A stretch of 13,108 bases of DNA from Coleofasciculus sp. S288. GTDB taxonomy: Bacteria; Cyanobacteriota; Cyanobacteriia; Cyanobacteriales; Coleofasciculaceae. The notes beneath the pieces are model-generated. The model worked only from the letters and a program-made list of their open reading frames with translations. It was not told the DNA's origin and did not search any database. The stretch lies in the NCBI GenBank assembly GCA_020216575.1, contig JAIUYC010000013.1:1-13108 (forward strand). Direction: 5' to 3'. Shown here piece by piece: positions 1 to 5,776 of the stretch. The position numbers and the translations under genes were made by a program. Position 1 is the stretch's first letter. Each line of letters begins with the position of its first letter.

Positions 1-132
1 CCAGACTACCAGTGGAACGAACAGCAAAAGAGCGAACTGAGGAAGGAACTCTATAGAGTCGTGCGTCCCCTCGTCGGTGCAAGTCGTATGATTAATGTCA
101 CCAACACCCTTTTGAAACTCCAGCGAGTATGA
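1..132 (+). CDS. hsdR: Type I restriction endonuclease subunit R, C-terminal end only
   Basis: The frame is open from base 1 to TGA at 130-132 and gives the last 43 residues of a larger protein. The tail contains LRKELYRVVRPLVGASRMI followed by a short helical end, which resembles the C-terminal helical region of HsdR subunits. That region contacts the HsdM/HsdS methylase core in type I restriction complexes. The stop overlaps the start of the next gene as ATGA, so the two are probably translationally coupled. A YgjP-type metallopeptidase directly after hsdR is a common arrangement and supports the call. With only 43 residues visible, the family assignment is moderate; the motor and nuclease domains would be left of the window. 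Confidence 0.6.
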   Translation, partial: PDYQWNEQQKSELRKELYRVVRPLVGASRMINVTNTLLKLQRV

Positions 133-485
133 GATGCATAACTGAAGCAACTTGTCAAGAGACTGATAATTTGCGATCGCTGGTGCATCACTGGGCAAGC
201 AAAATCGGCGTAAACGTGCAGCAAATTCACCTGCGCCCGATGAAAACCAAGTGGGCATCGATGTCCACCACTGGGCGCTTAACCCTGAATACGGACTTAC
301 TTACCCTACCGCAGGAGTTGGCAGAGTTTGTCATTGTTCACGAACTGGTGCATCTGCTAGTTCCCAATCACGGCAAGGTATTCAAAAGTTTCATGTACGC
401 CTATCTTCCGGATTGGGAGGAACGAGAGCAACGGTTGCAGAGGGACTATGGAAAAACCATAAATACTAATTGTCAAGACGGATAG
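129..485 (+). CDS. YgjP/SprT-like (DUF45) zinc metallopeptidase
   Basis: This 118-residue protein carries HELVH at residues 71-75 followed by PNHG with a third histidine at 81. That is the HExxH...NH zinc-binding signature of the YgjP/DUF45 (M48-like) family. The segment before it, FVIVHELVHLL, is the usual hydrophobic active-site helix. The family is commonly encoded next to type I restriction genes, but its substrate and role there are not established. The start ATG at 129 overlaps the upstream hsdR stop by four bases, which argues for coupling and for this start. The C-terminus (DWEEREQRLQRDYG) matches the usual family ending, so the protein looks complete. It is probably cytoplasmic, with no signal peptide or membrane segment. 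Confidence 0.85.
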   Translation: MRCITEATCQETDNLRSLVHHWASKIGVNVQQIHLRPMKTKWASMSTTGRLTLNTDLLTLPQELAEFVIVHELVHLLVPNHGKVFKSFMYAYLPDWEEREQRLQRDYGKTINTNCQDG

Positions 486-510
486 AGTTCAACTAAGCTT
501 TTAGGATGTG

Positions 511-525
511 GTGCGATCGTCGCAC
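511..525. repeat. Short inverted repeat between convergent genes
   Basis: GTGCGA and TCGCAC (511-516 and 520-525) are separated by TCG, in the 130-base gap between the convergent metallopeptidase and CHAT genes. It could fold as a small hairpin, but no T-run follows on either side, so it is not a convincing intrinsic terminator. It also overlaps a HIP1-like GCGATCG sequence. I see nothing else in the gap. Confidence 0.3.
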
Positions 526-615
526 AAGGATTGCAGATTCTCACGGATAGTACTCGCTGATTGCACTACTCCATGCCCTGAAATAATGGAACAAGAGGAG
601 TTGAAGATATTCACC

Positions 616-3600
616 TTATCGCCACCACCGTGCCACGTCTTGAATAGCACGAAAAGTCTCTGCCATTGTTTCCTGACCATCTAAGGCAAAGATAACTGGA
701 ACTAGTACTGCTAGATCTGACAGCAAGCTTTGGCGAGTGCGGAGAGACAGCAAGTGAAGCGTTTCTTGCCAGAGGGAAATAAGTTGAGCCTCTGGTATCT
801 GTGACAAATAGGAAGCTAAAGCCCTTAGGGCATCGGCGCGATAGGACTCATCCTGAATCGCCCGTGCCGCCTCCAGGGCGATTGGCAACAAACTCTCTGG
901 GAGTTTTGGCGCTAAGGCACTCAGGGCATCGGCGCGAGAGGACTCATCCTGAATCGCCCGTGCCGCCTCTAGGGCGATTGGCAACACATCTGGCAGTTTT
1001 TCCGCTAAGGCACTCAGGGCAAGGGCGCGACGGGACTCATCCTGAATCGCCCGTGACGCCTCTAGGGCGATTGGCAACACATCTGGCAGTTTTGGCGCTA
1101 AGGCACTCAGGGCATGGGCGCGATAGTACTCAGACTGAATCGCCCGTGCCGCCTCTAGGGCGATTGGCAACAAACTCTCTGGCAGTTTTTCCGCTAAGGC
1201 ACTCAGGGCATGGACGCGATTGTACTCATCCTGAATCGCCCGTGCCGCCTCTAAGGCTGCTTGCAGTATCTTTTGTTCCAGAGGTGCGGGTAGATAATTC
1301 TCTAACTTTGTGAGTTGTGTAATGGCTTCTACTTTCTGCTGTGGGTCTGGAATCTGCAAGGCATAAGCCACTCCCTGTTCCGGAGTCCACACCTTTTTTC
1401 TCACCAGTGCCACCAATAGAGCAGGAGGAACATTTTTAGCCAGACTGTTAAGGGAGGCAATGCTTAAGGCATAGCGGCATTGCCAGCCAATGATTCTGCA
1501 TATTGGGGTCTGAGCTGGATTGGCATCATCCGCTAGTTTCCAAGCACGGGAGACATCTTGCACGTAGCTTGCCGTTTGTCCTAGACGTTCCTGTGCCTCA
1601 TACCAACCATTTCGACCGCTCTCGGCTGTCTCCTCCAGCAATTTGTGGATTTCCTCCACCCATCCGGCTTGCTCTAGGTGCCAAACCAAATTTTGGTGGA
1701 TATAGCCATCATTGGGCAAGGTATGCCATTGCTGATTCTGGGTTTTCTTTCGATATTGTTCTAGCAATTTAGCCTGAGCAGTAGGAAGAGACAAGCCTAG
1801 CCCAGGCAAATCGCCCCTTCGTTTTGGTGTTCCGGGAGCCGTTAACAAGTTGCGTGCCAAGTCGTGCAGCAGGTCATGTAGGCGGAAGGTCAACGTACCA
1901 TCCGATAGAGGGACACCAGGCAATAGCAGCGCTTTACTCCGCAGGTATCGCAATGTATCTCCGGCATCGCGCTCATCCATATCCCAGAGCGTTGCTGTCA
2001 TCGCCTGAGTAATGGTGACATCCTCTGGTAAGACTCCCAGCCAGATGAAGTTCTGCCGCTCATCTTCTGATAATCGTTGCACGCTTAGGTTCAATGAGGC
2101 AGTTAAGCTGAGGGTTTTTAAATCTTTCTCATCAGTAGCATCTCTGGCTCCAGGTCGGTCAAATGTTTTTAACCGAGCAACCTCTTGCTTGATATCCTGC
2201 AACAGAACTGCCCAAGAAATGCCATCTGCTATCTGGGCAGACGCCAGTTCCAGTGCCAGGGGAAGATACCCAACGGCTTCGGCTAAAGCTTCGGCTGACT
2301 GACGTTCTGCATCTTGCAGCTCACGCCCTAGCTTCTTGGTCAGCAGTTCCATAGCCTGTTCTGGCTTCATCACATCCAGGCTATAGGTGCTGGCTCTGAG
2401 TGTATCCGCAATTGCTCCATCACGAGTTGTTACCAGCATCTGACAGCGAGAGTTACCTACCTGAAAATGTTGGGCATCCTTTGGATTCCAGGCATCGTCT
2501 ACCACCAACAGCACAGCTTTGTTATCGAGCAGAGTGCGGAGATGGGCAGAGGTTGCCTCTACGCTAGTGGACTGGAAGTTATAGTCTCCCAGCGCTTTTA
2601 CCCAACCACTTAGTAGAGAGAGAACATCAGGTTGTTGACCCAAAGTTGCCCAAAGAATGCCGTCAGAGAAATGATTTTTTACCGCTTCGTCATGCGCCAA
2701 TGCTGCTGCCAGAGTAGATTTACCAATGGCTCCCAAACCATGAATGGCACTAACAACCAAAGTGCCAGCCGTTGACGATGAGGAGGTGAGGAGGCGCTTT
2801 TTCAGCTCCTGGCTGACTTCTGGGCGGTCTACAAAGTAAGTGGGCAGGGGCGGTGCTTGGAAAGGAATGCCAAGACGGGCAACAGGTTTTGGGGGAGAAA
2901 AAAGTTGTCCCCCTTGATTGTCTCGCCAGCGCAGGTACAGTACTGGACGATACCACTGGTTGCCCTCAGCCCCCATTGCCTCTCGTCCCTGGTTGACGGC
3001 TACAGTTAGAGAATCTTTCTGCCCCAAAGACCGATAAAATTGTTCGGCAAATTTAGTCGCTGCTTCAACACTGACTGAGTATTGCATCGCCACCACTGCC
3101 GGGACGCGATGACCAATTAAGTTTTGCGCCGTGCCATTAAAGACTGATTCCCCAGCGACTGCCATCCCCGATTGACAGGCACTCAGCACCACCAAAGCCA
3201 CCCCACCCGTTTGATGAGTGCCGTCGCTCAAACGAGTCTGGTGTAGCAGCGTTCCCAATTCTTTGGCACTGATATAATCAGCTTCACCCTCCTCATCCTC
3301 AAACACCAGATATCCTTGAGGGTCAGGCAATGGAGCAAGACAAGCTTCTTTTTTACAGCGTTCGACCTTGATTCCCTTATGCATCGCACCGCACTGCTGA
3401 CAGCGCTTGCCAAACAAACCATGCCCGTCAAAGTGCAGAACGTGGGGTGCTTCCTTGCCTCGGTTTTCGGTGAGATACGTTCTCAGTTCATTGAAGGTGG
3501 GATACTCCAGTTCCCTTAAGCTGATGTGTCCGGCATCGCTTGCCTTCTCCAGTCCTTTCCGAATCGCTTGCTGTTCTTGTTTGGAGAGCCGTTTGAGTCC

Positions 3601-4185
3601 CATTTGTGAGTCAAACGCTGCCGATGACACCAACAGCACATTCACCTGTTCGACTGGCGGTAACGAAGGCGGCGCGGTATCGTGGGCAATGTATCGAGAA
3701 AAACCGAGCTGGTGATGGAGTAAAAATCGCTGCCCATCATGCAGCAGTTCCCAAGGGTAATCGGCTAGACGCGATCGCTGTACTGCATCAGCTTCCAACT
3801 TTAACTGCACGAGCAGTTGGGTATTTTTTTCTTCGGCTTGGCGCAGTGAGGAATGTAAAGCCCTCTCGACCTTAGAACCGGGAGGAAACAGGGCGCGATA
3901 AAGTTCTTTGCCAATCTTGGCTGGATAATCGGGATGAAAGGTTGTCCGGTCAGCCGCCAAAATCTCAGCCGTAACCATCCACTCCTGTTCACCCTCTCCC
4001 ACAAAGCTCTCTGAACGGAAGCTGGCACTTTCCAGAGTTTTGATGAGAGTGATGCGCCTATCTTGAGAATCGTCACAGAAAGGCAGCGATGACTCCGTTT
4101 CCCCCTCACCCGCTGGCGATTGGGTAACAATGACTTTGAACCGAGTGGCATCAATGGGTGAGAGGTATAACTCGAATAGTTCCAT
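616..4185 (-). CDS. CHAT-protease / NB-ARC (NLR-like) defence protein with C-terminal tandem repeats
   Basis: This 1189-residue protein has three parts. Residues about 120-420 form a CHAT (caspase-like) protease with catalytic His255 in HFDGHG and Cys337 in LSACQSG. Between them is a four-cysteine insert (C262, C265, C277, C282), possibly a zinc knuckle. Residues about 450-790 form an NB-ARC STAND NTPase: P-loop GLGAIGKST (483-491), Walker B VLLVVDDAW (558-566), LVTTRDG (584-590), GLPL-like YLPLALELA and an MHD-like LHDLLHDLA (769-777). The C-terminus has five 31-32-residue helical repeats of the ALEAARAIQDE type. By family logic, the repeats sense a trigger, the NTPase oligomerises, and the CHAT protease cleaves a target, giving abortive immunity. 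No Shine-Dalgarno is evident, and trypco2 ends only 21 bases upstream, so translation is probably coupled. The target and trigger are unknown. Confidence 0.9.
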   Translation of the reverse strand: MELFELYLSPIDATRFKVIVTQSPAGEGETESSLPFCDDSQDRRITLIKTLESASFRSESFVGEGEQEWMVTAEILAADRTTFHPDYPAKIGKELYRALFPPGSKVERALHSSLRQAEEKNTQLLVQLKLEADAVQRSRLADYPWELLHDGQRFLLHHQLGFSRYIAHDTAPPSLPPVEQVNVLLVSSAAFDSQMGLKRLSKQEQQAIRKGLEKASDAGHISLRELEYPTFNELRTYLTENRGKEAPHVLHFDGHGLFGKRCQQCGAMHKGIKVERCKKEACLAPLPDPQGYLVFEDEEGEADYISAKELGTLLHQTRLSDGTHQTGGVALVVLSACQSGMAVAGESVFNGTAQNLIGHRVPAVVAMQYSVSVEAATKFAEQFYRSLGQKDSLTVAVNQGREAMGAEGNQWYRPVLYLRWRDNQGGQLFSPPKPVARLGIPFQAPPLPTYFVDRPEVSQELKKRLLTSSSSTAGTLVVSAIHGLGAIGKSTLAAALAHDEAVKNHFSDGILWATLGQQPDVLSLLSGWVKALGDYNFQSTSVEATSAHLRTLLDNKAVLLVVDDAWNPKDAQHFQVGNSRCQMLVTTRDGAIADTLRASTYSLDVMKPEQAMELLTKKLGRELQDAERQSAEALAEAVGYLPLALELASAQIADGISWAVLLQDIKQEVARLKTFDRPGARDATDEKDLKTLSLTASLNLSVQRLSEDERQNFIWLGVLPEDVTITQAMTATLWDMDERDAGDTLRYLRSKALLLPGVPLSDGTLTFRLHDLLHDLARNLLTAPGTPKRRGDLPGLGLSLPTAQAKLLEQYRKKTQNQQWHTLPNDGYIHQNLVWHLEQAGWVEEIHKLLEETAESGRNGWYEAQERLGQTASYVQDVSRAWKLADDANPAQTPICRIIGWQCRYALSIASLNSLAKNVPPALLVALVRKKVWTPEQGVAYALQIPDPQQKVEAITQLTKLENYLPAPLEQKILQAALEAARAIQDEYNRVHALSALAEKLPESLLPIALEAARAIQSEYYRAHALSALAPKLPDVLPIALEASRAIQDESRRALALSALAEKLPDVLPIALEAARAIQDESSRADALSALAPKLPESLLPIALEAARAIQDESYRADALRALASYLSQIPEAQLISLWQETLHLLSLRTRQSLLSDLAVLVPVIFALDGQETMAETFRAIQDVARWWR
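820..1262 (-). repeat. Five near-identical 93/96-bp tandem repeats inside the CHAT/NB-ARC gene
   Basis: The plus-strand landmark CTGAATCGCCCGT recurs at 853, 949, 1042, 1135 and 1231, giving periods of 96, 93, 93 and 96 bp. All copies stay in frame and encode 31-32-residue helical units that differ at few positions; the 3-bp length difference is PESLLPI versus PDVLPI. Such DNA-level similarity suggests recent unequal recombination or gene conversion, and repeat number may vary between strains. The units resemble HEAT/TPR-like alpha-solenoid repeats, but I cannot place them in a named family with certainty. Confidence 0.9.
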
Positions 4186-4206
4186 GAGTCGGCTGGCTTA
4201 CGGCGC

Positions 4207-4575
4207 TCAGAAATCTTGGCTTAAGTTTTCGCTACCGCCTTTAAAAATTCCTTCAATACTTGTATCCACCAGTTCCTTCAAGCGTTCCGGATGGCGTTTT
4301 TTGTACAGACCCAAAAGAATTTCTTTGCTAACAATCGGAGAAAGCTTAACCTTCACTTTTTGTACATCATCCCGACTGCCTCCCCCACCTAAGTCTACGA
4401 TGTAGATTTTTATTCCTCCCTTGGCTTCCTTCTTTACAGTTACTTGGAGTTCGAGTTCCACCTCATCCACACTCAACAGGGGGATGTCCGTCTCACCTTC
4501 TAGGGAGGGAGCAAGTAGTTCCCGCTTCACCTGCTCAATCAGTTCTGCCAGCCCGATGCTGTTTTCTTCTGCCAC
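4207..4575 (-). CDS. Trypco2 (trypsin-co-occurring domain 2) family protein
   Basis: This 122-residue protein begins GLAELIEQVKRELL, then has the strand-rich stretch VDEVELELQVTVKKEAKGGIK and a glycine-rich IVDLGGGGS turn. That is the recognisable order of the trypco2 domain: an N-terminal helix followed by a small beta domain. The family is known from comparative genomics as a partner in conflict systems with trypsin-like, CHAT or STAND effectors; its biochemical role is not settled. It starts with GTG at 4575, preceded by AGGAG about ten bases upstream. It ends 21 bases before the CHAT/NB-ARC start, so it is almost certainly co-transcribed with it. The basic, serine- and glycine-rich C-terminus looks flexible. 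I infer a sensor, adaptor or regulator role for the CHAT protein. Confidence 0.8.
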   Translation of the reverse strand: MAEENSIGLAELIEQVKRELLAPSLEGETDIPLLSVDEVELELQVTVKKEAKGGIKIYIVDLGGGGSRDDVQKVKVKLSPIVSKEILLGLYKKRHPERLKELVDTSIEGIFKGGSENLSQDF

Positions 4576-4609
4576 GCCGCAATTACTCCTGTATCGGTTG
4601 GTTAATTAT

Positions 4610-4735
4610 CTAAAAGCTGAATTTCTGGAGCTTTTCAGGCACTTGACCCATGCTCTCCAGTTCTTTTATAGCCCAGCCAAATAGAGAGCGTCTTCCCCAG
4701 CAAAGGCGCAAATCAAGAGTTTCTGGGTCATTCAT
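4610..4735 (-). CDS. Small hypothetical protein (41 aa) in the CHAT operon
   Basis: A 41-codon frame starts at the ATG within ATGAATGA, overlapping the end of the XRE gene by eight bases, and ends with TAG at 4612-4610. It begins MNDPETLDLRLCWGRRSLFG and continues with an amphipathic helix-like stretch ending in KLQKFSF. It fills most of the otherwise empty 152-base gap between the repressor and trypco2 genes. The overlap with the upstream stop favours translation by coupling. I recognise no family. It could be an antitoxin-like or adaptor microprotein, or a chance frame; conservation at the same place in related loci would decide. Confidence 0.5.
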   Translation of the reverse strand: MNDPETLDLRLCWGRRSLFGWAIKELESMGQVPEKLQKFSF

Positions 4736-4973
4736 CTGCTTCAATACCGTAATTCGCAAACAGAGCAGAAACACTTATGTCCAGCGCTTTGACCAACTTT
4801 TCCATAGTCTCCAGCGAAGGGTTCAGTTCCCCTCTCTCAATATTAGAAATATAGGTACGGTGAAGCTCAGCCCGTTCGGCTAACTCCTCTTGAGATAAAT
4901 CCAGTTCTCGCCGTCTGCGTCTTATCGCTTTTCCAAAGCGCTGTTTGATACTTAGTTGCTCGTTTTGACTCAC
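4728..4973 (-). CDS. XRE-family helix-turn-helix transcriptional regulator
   Basis: This 81-residue protein is almost wholly one HTH_3/XRE domain. FGKAIRRRRRELDLSQEELAERAELHRTYISNIERGELNPS (residues 13-53) has the usual SQEELA helix 2 and recognition helix HRTYISNIERG, followed by LVKALDISVSALF. It starts with GTG at 4973 and has no extra ligand domain, which is typical of a small autorepressor. It is the first gene of the minus-strand operon with the 41-residue ORF, trypco2 and CHAT/NB-ARC genes. It faces a 110-base divergent control region containing paired direct repeats, its likely operator. I infer that it holds the defence operon at low expression. Confidence 0.88.
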   Translation of the reverse strand: MSQNEQLSIKQRFGKAIRRRRRELDLSQEELAERAELHRTYISNIERGELNPSLETMEKLVKALDISVSALFANYGIEADE

Positions 4974-5017
4974 TGCACAATCGTCAGAGAGTAAAGTGAG
5001 TGAGTCTACAGAGTACG

Positions 5018-5054
5018 AATAACATTTTGTGATATATAAATAACATTAGGTGAT
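5018..5054. promoter_or_regulatory. Paired 16-bp direct repeats, candidate XRE operator
   Basis: AATAACATTTTGTGAT (5018-5033) and AATAACATTAGGTGAT (5039-5054) match at 14 of 16 positions and start 21 bp apart, two helical turns. They lie between the divergent XRE gene and the gene starting at 5084, among AT-rich sequence (TATATAAA) that could hold a -10 element. Two same-face copies suit cooperative binding by a small XRE dimer. Binding by the adjacent repressor is inference. Confidence 0.5.
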
Positions 5055-5083
5055 TTAGCTTCACTCAACATTTGGAAACTACT

Positions 5084-5374
5084 ATGTCTCACCTGCCACC
5101 CCAGATACCGCCCTTCGGTCTACCAGAAGACATTCCCGAAACCCTACCTCAGCAGCAGTTTCAGCTCGGTGATTCAGTACGCTGGCGTCAAGTTCCTCAC
5201 CCGGACTTTGGTCGCATCCTCGGCGTCATCTACACCCACTCTGCCAGTTGTATGGCGGCTGGACTGCATTACCTGGTTTTACTCGACGAGCAAAGTCCCT
5301 CCCGCCATATCACCAGCTACGACTTCGCCTTCGAGGAGGATATCGAACGACTCAATCAGTCATCTGCCGTTTGA
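5084..5374 (+). CDS. Hypothetical protein, small beta-rich domain
   Basis: This 96-residue protein is of unrecognised function. An upstream in-frame TTG exists at 5072, but the ATG at 5084 gives the natural start MSHLPPQIPPFGLPEDIPET. After a proline-rich N-terminus, FQLGDSVRWRQVPHPDFGRILGVIY and LHYLVLLDEQSPSR look like strands of a small barrel, with an acidic tail (FAFEEDIERL). The LGD-x-V-x-W...DFGRI pattern recalls SH3/KOW-like barrels, but I cannot assign a family. It is divergent from the XRE gene and only 13 bases upstream of the next gene, so the two form a probable pair under the same control region. Confidence 0.7.
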   Translation: MSHLPPQIPPFGLPEDIPETLPQQQFQLGDSVRWRQVPHPDFGRILGVIYTHSASCMAAGLHYLVLLDEQSPSRHITSYDFAFEEDIERLNQSSAV

Positions 5375-5387
5375 GTCAGAGGTCATC

Positions 5388-5672
5388 ATGTCTTCTGAAC
5401 CAACACGTCAACAAGTCCTAGAGCTACACAATCAGATGTTTATGTCTCCCCAAGACTTCAGCTACCGTTGGGGATTAGGGTATGAACAATTAGCTCACAT
5501 CTGCTGCCTTTCCAAATCAACCACTTACCACTGGCTCGGTGGACAAGCCAGCCGTCGTGAAGCGGGTTTACCCTACCAGAGAATCATGGCAGTCGCTGAT
5601 GTCCTACTAGAAAACGCCGAACAGGTTTACCCCATGCTGGAGCGCTGGCAAACAAGGAGGCAGGAGCATTAA
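5388..5672 (+). CDS. Hypothetical protein, probable helix-turn-helix
   Basis: This 94-residue protein starts at ATG 5388, with AGAGG about eight bases upstream. The frame remains open further left, but that part overlaps the previous gene and is not protein-like. The central part, GLGYEQLAHICCLSKSTTYHWLGG, has the spacing of a helix-turn-helix (a helix, LSKST turn, then a TYHWL recognition helix), followed by basic residues and a helical C-terminus. It is probably DNA-binding. It is co-transcribed with the gene ending at 5374. It is not a MerR protein, so it is not the CvkR repressor known from some V-K elements, although it lies on the cas12k side of the cargo. Its target is unknown. Confidence 0.7.
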   Translation: MSSEPTRQQVLELHNQMFMSPQDFSYRWGLGYEQLAHICCLSKSTTYHWLGGQASRREAGLPYQRIMAVADVLLENAEQVYPMLERWQTRRQEH

Positions 5673-5776
5673 GAAACTAGTTTTTGCAAATTGACAAAAC
5701 TTTTCCGATTGACCTTGACCTACATAAAAAGCAGGGAGTAGCTTGCCAACAGTAGTAGCAAGCCATCACCTGTTGA

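Noticed and set aside
511..525. Hairpin as a terminator for the metallopeptidase gene
   Set aside because: There is no T-run on either strand and the stem is only six pairs; it was kept only as a short inverted repeat.
801..1313. Plus-strand frame of 170 codons with strong internal repeats
   Set aside because: It is the antisense of the tandem repeats in the CHAT/NB-ARC gene; the minus-strand frame has clear domains throughout.
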